Shown one piece after another: positions 23,211 to 34,887 of a DNA stretch of 64,000 bases. Source of the stretch: Zygaena filipendulae (taxonomy: Eukaryota > Arthropoda > Insecta > Lepidoptera > Zygaenidae); contig OU015652.1 in the NCBI GenBank assembly GCA_907165275.2, forward strand, positions 4,231,001 to 4,295,000. Direction: 5' to 3'. Position 1 is the stretch's first letter; each line of letters starts with the position of its first letter. Position numbers and translations under genes: made by a program. Under the pieces are notes generated by a model that searched no databases, was not told the DNA's origin, and was given only the letters and a program-made list of their open reading frames with translations.

Positions 23211-23217
23211 AAGAGTT

Positions 23218-25577
23218 CTACACATTATCCCTATAACATTTTTCGATTTGACTAATACTTTTCGCGGTACAAGGCCGTAAAAAAATTGGGAAATTATTTC
23301 AAAACCAGTTTTGGTCTATGTAAACAACAGAACTATTTCCAAAATGTCTATAGATGTTCAGAACTATGTGGAGGGCAACCAGAACTCATGCCATTTTTTT
23401 AAAAACTTGTGTATAAAAAAAAGTTTTTCTCAATTTTCATCGAGTTTCCGGAAAATGTGATTTTTTCTTAGATTTCTAGGTGCCCCTCAAAGAGTTCTAC
23501 AAGTTTTTCTTCTAACTTATTTCGATATAACCGATAAGAAAGACGCTAGGTTCAGATGAAAATAATTAGTTATTTTGGAAAAATTATAATTTCAAAAATC
23601 GATTTTTTTGTTAGAGTTCCGTTGGCCCCCCAAAGAGTTCTACACATTATCTCTATAACATTTTTCGATTTGACTAATACTTTTCGCGGTACAAGGCCGT
23701 AAAAAAATTGGGAAATTATTTCAAAACAATTTCTGGGCTATGTAAACAACAGAACTATCTCCAAAATGTCTATAGATGTTCAGAACTATGTGGGGGGCAA
23801 CCAGAACTCATGCCATTTTTTTAAAAACTTGTGTATAAAAAAAAAGTTTTTCTCAATTTTCATCGAGTTTCCGGAAAATGTGATTTTTTCTTAGATTTCT
23901 AGGTGCCCCTCAAAGAGTTCTACAAGTTTTTCCTATAACTTATTTCGATATAACCGATAAGAAAGACGCTAGGTTCAGATGAAAATAATTAGTTATTTTG
24001 GAAAAAAATAAATATTCAAAAATCGATTTTTTTGTTAGAGTTCCGTTGGCCCCCCAAAGAGTTCTACACATTATCCCTATAACATTTTTCGATTTTACTA
24101 ATACTTTTCGCGGTACAAGGCCGTAAAAAAATTGGGCAATTATTTCAAAACCATTTTTGGTCTATGTAAACAACAGAACTATTTCCAAAATGTATATAGA
24201 TGTTCAGAACTATGTGGGGGGCAACTAGAACTCATGCCATTTTTTTAAAAACTTGTGTATATAAAAAAAGTTTTTCTCAATTTTCATCGAGTTTCCGGAA
24301 AATGTGTTTTTTTCTTAGATTTTTAGGTGTCCCTTAAAGAGTTCTACAAGTTTTTCCTATAACTTATTTCGATATAACTGATAAGAAAGACGCTAGGTTC
24401 AGATGAAAATAATTAGTTATTTTGGAAAAAAATAAATATTCAAAAATCGATTTTTTTGTTAGAGTTCCGTTGGCCCCCCAAAGAGTTCTACACATTATTT
24501 CTTTAACATTTTTCGATTTGACTAATACTTTTCGCGGTACAAGGCCGTAAAAAAATTGGGAAATTATTTCAAAACCATTTTTGGGCTAGGTAAACAACAG
24601 AACTATTTCCAAAATGTATATAGATGTTCAGAACTATGTGGGGGGCAACTAGAACTCATGCCATTTTTTTAAATACTTGTGTATAAAAAAAAAGTTTTTC
24701 TCAATTTTCTTCTAGTTTCCGGAAAATGAATTTTTTTCTTAGATTTCTAGGTGCCCCTCAAAGAGTTCTACAAGTTTTTCTTCTAACTTATTTCGATATA
24801 ACAGATAAGAAAGACGCTAGGTTCAGATGAAAATAATTAGTTATTTTGGAAAAAAATAAAATATTCAAAAATCGATTTTTTTGTTAGAGTTCCGTTGGCC
24901 CCCCAAAGAGTTCTACACATTATCCCTATAACATTTTTCGATTTGACTAATACTTTTCGCGGTATAAGGCCGTAAAATATGAAAATCGGGAAATTATTTC
25001 AAAACCATTTTTGGACTATGTAAACAACAGAACTATTTCTAAAATGTATATAGATGTTCAGAACTATGTGGGGGGCAACTAGAACTCATGCTATTTTTTT
25101 AAAAACTTGTGTATAAAAAAAAAGTTTTTCTCAATTTTCATCTAGTTTCCGGAAAATGAATTTTTTTCTTAGATTTCTAGGTGCTCCTCAAAGAGTTCTA
25201 TAAGTTTTTCCTATAACTTATTTCGATATAACCGATAGGAAAGACGCTAGGTTCAGATGAAAATAATTAATTATTTTGAAAAAAAATAAAATATTCAAAA
25301 ATCGATTTTTTTGTAAGAGTTCCGTTGGCCCCCCAAAGAGTTCTACACATTATCTCTATAACATTTTTCGATTTGACTAATAATTTTCGCGGTATAAGGC
25401 CGTAAAATATGAAAATCGGGAAGTTGGCCCCCCATTATTTCAAAACCATTTTTGGTCTATGTAAACAACAGAACTATTTCCAAAAAGTATAAAGAACTCC
25501 GGAACTATGTGGGGGGCCACTAGAACTCACTTTATTTTATTTTTTTTTTGACATTGGGGGGCCAACTTCACACCGCC
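23218..25577 (-). repeat. Tandem-unit arm (right arm of left element)
   Basis: GAACTATGTGG recurs at 23361, 23783, 24207, 24631, 25061 and 25502. The periods 422, 424, 424, 430 and 441 repeat the left-arm series in reverse. The arm reaches slightly further inward than its partner and is interrupted at its inner end by the LINE tail. Confidence 0.85.
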
Positions 25578-25641
25578 AATTTCATTATATTTATTTGTAT
25601 TGATTTACCACTATTTGCGGAATTACTACTAGGTAAGGTAT
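25578..25641. other. 64-bp spacer between the two inverted elements, with both inner target-site duplications
   Basis: AATTTCATT (25578-25586), 46 bp of unique AT-rich host sequence, then GTAAGGTAT (25633-25641). Removing both elements and one duplication copy each joins 16863, this spacer and 34365 into a continuous empty site. It is the loop of a potential cruciform with 8.7 kb arms. Confidence 0.85.
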
Positions 25642-28001
25642 GGCGGTGTGAAGTTGGCCCCCCAATGTCAAAAAAAAAATAAAATAAAGTGAGTTCTAGT
25701 GGCCCCCCACATAGTTCCGGAGTTCTTTATACTTTTTGGAAATAGTTCTGTTGTTTACATAGACCAAAAATGGTTTTGAAATAATGGGGGGCCAACTTCC
25801 CGATTTTCATATTTTACGGCCTTATACCGCGAAAATTATTAGTCAAATCGAAAAATGTTATAGAGATAATGTGTAGAACTCTTTGGGGGGCCAACGGAAC
25901 TCTTACAAAAAAATCGATTTTTGAATATTTTATTTTTTTTCAAAATAATTAATTATTTTCATCTGAACCTAGCGTCTTTCCTATCGGTTATATCGAAATA
26001 AGTTATAGGAAAAACTTATAGAACTCTTTGAGGAGCACCTAGAAATCTAAGAAAAAAATTCATTTTCCGGAAACTAGATGAAAATTGAGAAAAACTTTTT
26101 TTTTATACACAAGTTTTTAAAAAAATAGCATGAGTTCTAGTTGCCCCCCACATAGTTCTGAACATCTATATACATTTTAGAAATAGTTCTGTTGTTTACA
26201 TAGTCCAAAAATGGTTTTGAAATAATTTCCCGATTTTCATATTTTACGGCCTTATACCGCGAAAAGTATTAGTCAAATCGAAAAATGTTATAGGGATAAT
26301 GTGTAGAACTCTTTGGGGGGCCAACGGAACTCTAACAAAAAAATCGATTTTTGAATATTTTATTTTTTTCCAAAATAACTAATTATTTTCATCTGAACCT
26401 AGCGTCTTTCTTATCTGTTATATCGAAATAAGTTAGAAGAAAAACTTGTAGAACTCTTTGAGGGGCACCTAGAAATCTAAGAAAAAAATTCATTTTCCGG
26501 AAACTAGAAGAAAATTGAGAAAAACTTTTTTTTTATACACAAGTATTTAAAAAAATGGCATGAGTTCTAGTTGCCCCCCACATAGTTCTGAACATCTATA
26601 TACATTTTGGAAATAGTTCTGTTGTTTACCTAGCCCAAAAATGGTTTTGAAATAATTTCCCAATTTTTTTACGGCCTTGTACCGCGAAAAGTATTAGTCA
26701 AATCGAAAAATGTTAAAGAAATAATGTGTAGAACTCTTTGGGGGGCCAACGGAACTCTAACAAAAAAATCGATTTTTGAATATTTATTTTTTTCCAAAAT
26801 AACTAATTATTTTCATCTGAACCTAGCGTCTTTCTTATCAGTTATATCGAAATAAGTTATAGGAAAAACTTGTAGAACTCTTTAAGGGACACCTAAAAAT
26901 CTAAGAAAAAAACACATTTTCCGGAAACTCGATGAAAATTGAGAAAAACTTTTTTTATATACACAAGTTTTTAAAAAAATGGCATGAGTTCTAGTTGCCC
27001 CCCACATAGTTCTGAACATCTATATACATTTTGGAAATAGTTCTGTTGTTTACATAGACCAAAAATGGTTTTGAAATAATTGCCCAATTTTTTTACGGCC
27101 TTGTACCGCGAAAAGTATTAGTAAAATCGAAAAATGTTATAGGGATAATGTGTAGAACTCTTTGGGGGGCCAACGGAACTCTAACAAAAAAATCGATTTT
27201 TGAATATTTATTTTTTTCCAAAATAACTAATTATTTTCATCTGAACCTAGCGTCTTTCTTATCGGTTATATCGAAATAAGTTATAGGAAAAACTTGTAGA
27301 ACTCTTTGAGGGGCACCTAGAAATCTAAGAAAAAATCACATTTTCCGGAAACTCGATGAAAATTGAGAAAAACTTTTTTTTTATACACAAGTTTTTAAAA
27401 AAATGGCATGAGTTCTGGTTGCCCCCCACATAGTTCTGAACATCTATAGACATTTTGGAGATAGTTCTGTTGTTTACATAGCCCAGAAATTGTTTTGAAA
27501 TAATTTCCCAATTTTTTTACGGCCTTGTACCGCGAAAAGTATTAGTCAAATCGAAAAATGTTATAGAGATAATGTGTAGAACTCTTTGGGGGGCCAACGG
27601 AACTCTAACAAAAAAATCGATTTTTGAAATTATAATTTTTCCAAAATAACTAATTATTTTCATCTGAACCTAGCGTCTTTCTTATCGGTTATATCGAAAT
27701 AAGTTAGAAGAAAAACTTGTAGAACTCTTTGAGGGGCACCTAGAAATCTAAGAAAAAATCACATTTTCCGGAAACTCGATGAAAATTGAGAAAAACTTTT
27801 TTTTATACACAAGTTTTTAAAAAAATGGCATGAGTTCTGGTTGCCCTCCACATAGTTCTGAACATCTATAGACATTTTGGAAATAGTTCTGTTGTTTACA
27901 TAGACCAAAACTGGTTTTGAAATAATTTCCCAATTTTTTTACGGCCTTGTACCGCGAAAAGTATTAGTCAAATCGAAAAATGTTATAGGGATAATGTGTA
28001 G
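25642..28001 (+). repeat. Tandem-unit arm (inner arm of right element)
   Basis: Mirror image of 23218-25577: the same units and the same terminal GGCGGTGTGAAGTTGGCCCC. Confidence 0.85.
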
Positions 28002-28008
28002 AACTCTT

Positions 28009-28558
28009 TGGCGGGAAAACGTAGTGATTACCTTCTCTCTGACTGCGGGTTTACCTCCTAAGGTCTGATAAAATTATAAAATAAGGGATTAAGATTGCGT
28101 ATGTATGTGTATGTATGTATATGTGAGTGCGTATTTATGTATCTATGTATGTAACGTATTAATTAATATTTATTTTAATTTTAGTTACGTATGCTGTTGA
28201 TATATAATATATTGTATGTAATCACATTATGTATTTTATCTATCTATATATATTTTTCTGTATGTATATTTTATATCTATGCGTGTATCTTTGTATATCT
28301 TCTTATGTATTTTTATTTTTTTATATTTATGTTCTATGTGCATATTTTGTATTATTTTATGATTCCTATTCTACCTATCAACATATAAATTTTCTGTAGT
28401 TGTCCTGTCCACCCAAAGGTTGTCTGGAAGAGATCGCTAGTAAAGCGATAAGACCGCCTTTTGTATGCCTTTAGTTATAAGTTTTTGTTAACACACTGTA
28501 ACATTATTTTGGTGTACAATAAAGTGTATTCTATTCTATTCTATTCTATTCTATTCTA
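28009..28558 (+). mobile_element. LINE 3' tail inside right FoldBack element
   Basis: Mirror of 22661-23210, with AATAAAGTGT followed by (ATTCT)n at 28520-28560. The 65-codon frame at 28191-28388 is AT-rich noise within it. Confidence 0.7.
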
Positions 28559-29039
28559 TTAAGAGGGAGACGGTGAGGATTTGCTCGCGACGGCCACAAG
28601 TATGAAATAGATGCACGATGGGATTATCTCTGGAATCCGGACCGACGCGTTATAAAAAATAACACCAAAAAAAGAAAATAATTAAAAAAAATCTACGTCA
28701 ATCATAATAATATAATAAAAAACCAATTTTTCTTTTGAAGTTTCGGTTGACCCCAAAGAGTTTTACTACAAATTATAACATTTTTCGATTTTATTAATAC
28801 TTTTGTCGGTACAAGACCGCAAAAAATTTAATTGGGAAGTTGGTCCCTCATTAGTTTAAAACCAATATTTCTTTTTAGTTTGGGACTATACTAGATGATA
28901 ATGTGATAATGTTCAAGCAATATTAATATTAATTATTATTTCTCTACCATGATCTGCTGGACTTTAAACGGGAGTGCTGGATTCGTATCCAGTTCTTAAT
29001 TGAAGACCTGTTACTGATCTGTAAGAAACAAGAGCTCTG

Positions 29040-31520
29040 GCCGTCATGGTAGAGCAGTTAAAAAGGAAAAAAGTATTATTTTAACAGTTCCACCAGCACG
29101 TGAAGGGCGGAACTCCTTCGTATCTCATAGACCAGTATCAGAACTTAGATACAGAACTAGATTAAAAACCAGAACTCCCATTTAAAACCCATCTGATCAT
29201 GGTAGAGCTGAGAAAAAGTTAAAAAATATTATTTTAACAGTTCCACTAGCACGCGAAGGCGGGAACTCCTTGGTTTCTCACAGATCACTATGATATCTTC
29301 AATTTAGAACCAGACACGAATCTAGAACTCTGTTCCGAACTCCAGCAGATCTTGGTAGAGCAGTTAAAAAGTAAAAAAATATTATTTTAACAGTTCCACT
29401 AGCACGTGAAGGACGGAAATCCTTTGTTTCTCACAGGTAAGTATGACATCTTCAATTTAAAACTGGATACGAATCCAGAAATCCGGTTCAAATCCAGGAG
29501 ATCATGGTAGAGCAGCATAAAAGTAAAAAAAATATTATTTTAACAGTTCTACTAGCACGTGAAGGGCGGTACTCCTTAGTATTTCATATACCAGTATCAG
29601 AACTTAGATACAGAACTAGATTAAAAACCAGAACTCCCGTTTAAAACCCATCTGATCATGGTAGAGCCGAGAAAAAGGTAAAGAATATTATTTTAACAGT
29701 TCCACTAGCACGTGAAGGCGGGAACTGCTTGGTTTCTCACAGATCACTATGATATCTTCAATTTAGAACCGGACACGAATCTAGAACTCTGTTCCGAACT
29801 CCAGCAGATCTTGGTAGAGCAGTTAAAAAGTAAAAAAAATATTATTTTAACAGTTCCACTAGCACGTGAAGGACGGAAATCCTTCGTTTCTCACAGGTAA
29901 GTATGACATCTTCAATTTAAAACTGGATACGAATCCAGAAATCCGGTTCAAATCCAGGAGATCATGGTAGAGCAGCATAAAAGTAAAAAAAATATTATTT
30001 TAACAGTTCCACTAGCACGTGAAGGGCGGAACTCCTTAGTATTTCATAGACCAGTATCAGAACTTAGATACAGAACTAGATTAAAAACTAGAACTCCCGT
30101 TTAAAACCCATTTGATCATGGTAGAGCCGAGAAAAATTTAAAAAATATTATTTTAACAGTTCCACTAGCACGTGAAGGCGGGACCTCCTTGGTTTCTCGT
30201 AGATCACTATGATATCTTCAATTTAGAACCGGACACGAATCCAGAACTCTGTTTCGAACTCCAGCAGATCTTGGTAGAGCAGTTAAAAAGTAAAAAAAAA
30301 AAATATTTTAACAGTTCCACTAGCACGTGAAGGACGGATATCCTTCGTTTCTCACAGGTAAGTATGACATCTTCAATTTAAAACTGGATACGAATCCAGA
30401 AATCTGGTTCAAAATCCAGCAGATCATGGTAGAGCAGCTAGAAAGTAAAAAAATATTATTTTAACAGTTCCACCAGCACGTGAAGGGCGGAACTCCTTCG
30501 TATCTCACAGACCAGTATCAAAACTTAGATACAGAACTGGATTGAAAACCAGAACTCCCGTTTAAAACCCATCTGATCATAGTAGAGCCGAGACAAAGTA
30601 AAACAATATTATTTTGACAGTTCCACTAGCACGTGAAGGACGGAACTTCTGCGTTTCTCACAGATCAGTATGGCATCTTCAATTTAGAACTGGATACTAA
30701 ACCAAAACTCCGATCCGAAATCCAGCAGATTACAGTAGAGCAGTTAGAAAGTAAAAAAATATATATTTTAACATTTCCACTAGCACGTGAAGGCGCGAAC
30801 TCCTTTGTTTCTCATAGATCAGTATAATATCTTCAATTAGGACCTGGATAAAAATCCAAAACTCCGTTTCAAAATCCAGCAGATCATGGTAGAGCAGTTA
30901 AAAAGTAAAAAAAATATATTTTAACAGTTCCACTAGCATGTGAAGGCGGGATCTCCTTTGTTTCTCATAGATCAGTATAACATCTTCAATTGGGACCTGG
31001 ATAAAAATCCAGAACTCCGTTTCAAAATCCAGCAGATCATGGTAGAGCAGTTAAAAAGTAAAAAGAAATATATTTTAACAGTTCCACTAGCACGTGAAGG
31101 CGGGAACTCCTTTGTTTCTCATAGATCAGTATAACATCTTCAATTAGGACCTGGATAAAAATCCAGAACTCCGTTTCAAAATCCAGCAGATCATGGTAGA
31201 GCAGTTAAAAAGTTTAAAAAAAATATTTTAACAGTTCCACCAGCACGTGAAGCTCGGAACTCCTTCGTATCTCACAGACGAATATCAGAACTTAGATACA
31301 GAACTGGATTGAAAACCAGAACTCCCGTTTAAAACCCATCTGATCATGGTAGAGCCGAGACAAAGTAAAACAATATTATTTTGACAGTTCCACTAGCACG
31401 TGAAGGACGGAACTTCTGCATTTGTCACAGATCAGTATGGTATCTTCAATTTAGAACTGGATACTAAACCAGAACTCCGATCCGAAATCCAGCAGATGAT
31501 GGTCGATCAGTAAGAAGTAA
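29040..31520 (+). repeat. 153-bp minisatellite with higher-order ABC organisation (right element)
   Basis: The CACGTG of each unit starts at 29097, 29250 (CACGCG), 29403, 29556, 29709, 29863, 30016, 30169, 30324, 30477, 30630, 30784, 30938 (CATGTG), 31091, 31244 and 31397, so the spacing is 153-155 bp. The first nine units cycle through three types. A has GAAGGGCGGAACTCC and AACTTAGATACAGAAC; B has GCGGGAACTCCTTGG; C has GGACGGAAATCC and CACAGGTAAGT. Then follow A, D, three E-like units, A and D. Every unit carries TTTTAACAGTTCCAC, an AGTTCC/GGAACT inverted repeat and usually GATCATGGTAGAGC. The unit length is 51 codons and one frame is open except for a TAA and a TAG near the unit junction, so it may derive from coding sequence; the source protein is not recognised. 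Confidence 0.85.
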
Positions 31521-31528
31521 AAAAATAT

Positions 31529-31703
31529 TATTTTCACGTCTGTCTGTCTGTTATAATTTCACGCCTTAACGGTTAAACCGATCATTACGAAATTTTGCAT
31601 ACACGTTGCCAGGGATACAGAGAAGGATAAAAGGTACTTTTTATCCCGAAATTTTCGCGGGATCTCAGAAATTAACGTGGGTGAAACTACGGGGAACAGC
31701 TAG
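31529..31703 (+). mobile_element. Helitron-like remnant inside right FoldBack element
   Basis: Mirror of 19516-19690, ending GGGGAACAGCTAG. Confidence 0.7.
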
Positions 31704-32017
31704 TTACATAATAAAAATTTCATCTAAATCAGATAAGCCATTTCTGAGATAAGCGTGCACAAACGCACATGAAAAAAGATAAAAATTCTAACAATCATTG
31801 TTATGCAGTGCTATTGCGTTGATAAAGGTCCCAATAATATTTTTTGTCTTATATCTCCCATGTACAGACAGCGATCAATTACATTTTTATTACATTATTT
31901 ATAGATTAAAAAGTTACAATCTTTAAGGCATAGTGATCAAGGGTGCACAGAGGCAGTAAGAACGGCAAAACTAAAAAAAAAAAAAAACTCAAAACCAGAC
32001 GTCGATAACAGTAATTT

Positions 32018-32044
32018 AGTAGTAGTAGTAGTAGTAGTAGTAGT
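32018..32044 (-). repeat. (AGT)9 microsatellite
   Basis: Mirror of 19175-19201 with identical repeat number. Confidence 0.9.
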
Positions 32045-34355
32045 ACATGAAAATTGGCAAGTTGGTCCCCCATTATTTCAAAACCATTTTTGGTCCATGT
32101 AAATAACAGAACTATTTCTAAAATGTATATAGATGTTCAGAACTATATGGGGGGCAACTAGAACTCATGCCATTTTTTAAAAAACTTGTGTATAAAAAAA
32201 AAGTTCTTCTCAATTTTCATCTAGTTTCCGGAAAATGTGATTTTTTCTTAAATTTCTAAGTGCCCCTTAAAGAGTTCTACAAGTTTTTTTTCTAACTTAT
32301 TTCGATATAACCGATAAGAAAAACGCTGGGTTCAGATGAAAATAATTAGTTATTTTGGAAAAAATATAATTTCAAAAATCGATTTTTTTGTTAGAGTTCC
32401 GTTGGCCCTCCAAAGAGTTCTACACATTATCCCTATAACATTTTTCGATTTGACTAATACTTTTCGCGGTACAAGGCCGTAAAAAATTGGGAAATTATTT
32501 CAAAACCATTTTTGGGCTATGTAAACAACAGAACTATTTCTAAAATGTATATAGATGTTCAGAACTATGTGGGGGGCAACCAGAACTCATACCATTTTTT
32601 TAAAAACTTGTGTATAAAAAAAAAGTTTTTCTCAATTTTCATCGAGTTTCCGGAAAATGTGATTTTTTCTTAGATTTCTAGGTGCCCCTCAAAGAGTTCT
32701 ACAAGTTTTTCTTCTAACTTATTTCGATATAACCGATAAGAAAGACGCTAGGTTCAGATGAAAATAATTAGTTATTTTGGAAAAATTATAATTTCAAAAA
32801 TCGATTTTTTTGTTAGAGTTCCGTTGGCCCCCCAAAGAGTTCTACACATTATCTCTATAACATTTTTCGATTTGACTAATACTTTTCGCGGTACAAGGCC
32901 GTAAAAAAATTGGGAAATTATTTCAAAACAATTTCTGGGCTATGTAAACAACAGAACTATCTCCAAAATGTCTATAGATGTTCAGAACTATGTGGGGGGC
33001 AACCAGAACTCATGCCATTTTTTTAAAAACTTGTGTATAAAAAAAAAGTTTTTCTCAATTTTCATCGAGTTTCCGGAAAATATGATTTTTTCTTAGATTT
33101 CTAGGTGCCCCTCAAAGAGTTCTACAAGTTTTTCCTATAACTTATTTCGATATAACCGATAAGAAAGACGCTAGGTTCAGATGAAAATAATTAGTTATTT
33201 TGGAAAAAAATAAATATTCAAAAATCGATTTTTTTGTTAGAGTTCCGTTGGCCCCCCAAAGAGTTCTACACATTATCCCTATAACATTTTTCGATTTTAC
33301 TAATACTTTTCGCGGTACAAGGCCGTAAAAAAATTGGGCAATTATTTCAAAACCATTTTTGGTCTATGTAAACAACAGAACTATTTCCAAAATGTATATA
33401 GATGTTCAGAACTATGTGGGGGGCAACTAGAACTCATGCCATTTTTTTAAATACTTGTGTATAAAAAAAAAGTTTTTCTCAATTTTCTTCTAGTTTCCGG
33501 AAAATGAATTTTTTTCTTAGATTTCTAGGTGCCCCTCAAAGAGTTCTACAAGTTTTTCTTCTAACTTATTTCGATATAACAGATAAGAAAGACGCTAGGT
33601 TCAGATGAAAATAATTAGTTATTTTGGAAAAAAATAAAATATTCAAAAATCGATTTTTTTGTTAGAGTTCCGTTGGCCCCCCAAAGAGTTCTACACATTA
33701 TCCCTATAACATTTTTCGATTTGACTAATACTTTTCGCGGTATAAGGCCGTAAAATATGAAAATCGGGAAATTATTTCAAAACCATTTTTGGACTATGTA
33801 AACAACAGAACTATTTCTAAAATGTATATAGATGTTCAGAACTATGTGGGGGGCAACTAGAACTCATGCTATTTTTTTAAAAACTTGTGTATAAAAAAAA
33901 AGTTTTTCTCAATTTTCATCTAGTTTCCGGAAAATGAATTTTTTTCTTAGATTTCTAGGTGCTCCTCAAAGAGTTCTATTAGTTTTTCCTATAACTTATT
34001 TCGATATAACCGATAGGAAAGACGCTAGGTTCAGATGAAAATAATTAATTATTTTGAAAAAAAATAAAATATTCAAAAATCGATTTTGTTGTAAGAGTTC
34101 CGTTGGCCCCCCAAAGAGTTCTACACATTATCTCTATAACATTTTTCGATTTGACTAATAATTTTCGCGGTATAAGGCCGTAAAATATGAAAATCGGGAA
34201 GTTGGCCCCCCATTATTTAAAAACCATTTTTGGTCTATGTAAACAACAGAACTATTTCCAAAAAGTATAAAGAACTCCGGAACTATGTGGGGGGCCACTA
34301 GAACTCACTTTATTTTATTTTTTTTTTGACATTGGGGGGCCAACTTCACACCGCC
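32043..34355 (-). repeat. Tandem-unit arm (outer arm of right element)
   Basis: Mirror image of 16864-19176, including its private substitutions. Confidence 0.85.
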
Positions 34356-34364
34356 GTAAGGTAT
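34356..34364. other. 9-bp target-site duplication, right element (outer)
   Basis: GTAAGGTAT directly after the right element; its partner is at 25633-25641. Confidence 0.85.
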
Positions 34365-34647
34365 AGGTTACTGAACGACCTGTATGTATAGTCGCGGGGG
34401 CTAAACGAGCCGAGGGGGTTAAATTCGGCGTTGTTAAAATTTGTTTAGGTAATTAAATTTTATAGCATCCCACTTTTCATTAATAAGGTAATTCTTTGTA
34501 CTTGAATAAAAGTTTTAGAAGGTACCTTTATAATAGTTTATCATAACTGTTTTAGTAGGTATATGAAATATTACGATTTAGGATTGGTTTTTTGCTATCA
34601 ATATCAACAAGACAGATGTATTATTTTTACACAAGCAAATATGATAC
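34365..34647. other. Unassigned stretch after the FoldBack pair
   Basis: No feature supported. Confidence 0.35.
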
Positions 34648-34650
34648 TTA

Positions 34651-34887
34651 CGGCCGCACTCAGAGTCGACATTAATGATTACTTAGTTAAGTATAGATTT
34701 TTTAAACAAAACTGCCGCAGTCAGAGACTTTCAGTAAATTAATGTTAATTGGCATTTAATGAGATGTAACTTAATTAGTTAAATGCCAATTAACATTCAT
34801 TTATTAAACTTGTCTGATTGCGGCAATTTTGTTTTAAAAATCTATACTTAACTAAGTAATCATTAAAGTCGACTCTGAGTACGGCGG
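34651..34887. mobile_element. Harbinger-like MITE, copy 2
   Basis: Same element as 15835-16071 in the same orientation, flanked by TTA (34648-34650, 34888-34890). The terminal bases of the two ends differ slightly (CGGCCGCAC versus CCGCCGTAC read inward). Confidence 0.75.

Larger units (their letters stand above)
16864..25577 (+). mobile_element. FoldBack/Mutator-like element, left copy (8,714 bp)
   Basis: Begins GGCGGTGTGAAGTTGGCCCC and ends with its reverse complement. It is flanked by a perfect 9-bp duplication AATTTCATT (16855-16863 and 25578-25586). Arms: 16864 to about 19176 and about 23218 to 25577, inverted relative to each other, each made of tandem units of about 422-441 bp. Core: a TAC microsatellite, a Helitron-like remnant, a 153-bp minisatellite (19699-22179), a degenerate arm unit (about 22345-22560) and a LINE 3' tail (22661-23210). 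A 9-bp duplication and inverted arms of tandem units are the hallmarks of Drosophila FB elements and related Mutator-like transposons. There is no transposase ORF; the longest open frames are about 65 codons and lie in repeats, so it is presumed mobilised in trans. Confidence 0.85.
25642..34355 (-). mobile_element. FoldBack/Mutator-like element, right copy (8,714 bp), inverted
   Basis: Reverse complement of the left copy with the same length; positions map as x to 51219-x. It is flanked by a different perfect 9-bp duplication, GTAAGGTAT (25633-25641 and 34356-34364). Every private variant I compared is shared with the left copy: the TAC x9 tract, a 15-base A/T run, TTTTTAAATAATGG in the terminal unit, and GTTGTAAGAG. 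I found no difference between the copies, though I did not align every base. Features in mirrored order: arm 25642-28001, LINE tail 28009-28558, minisatellite 29040-31520, Helitron-like remnant 31529-31703, AGT x9 at 32018-32044, arm about 32043-34355. Confidence 0.85.

Noticed and set aside
16864..25577. Polinton/Maverick or other large DNA virus-like element
   Set aside because: No integrase, polymerase or capsid ORF, and a 9-bp rather than 6-bp duplication.
16864..34355. Simple inverted segmental duplication or read-through hairpin artefact
   Set aside because: Each copy has its own perfect 9-bp target duplication with a different sequence, and the spacer joins to both outer flanks as a clean empty site. 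Artefactual uniformity of the internal consensus remains possible.
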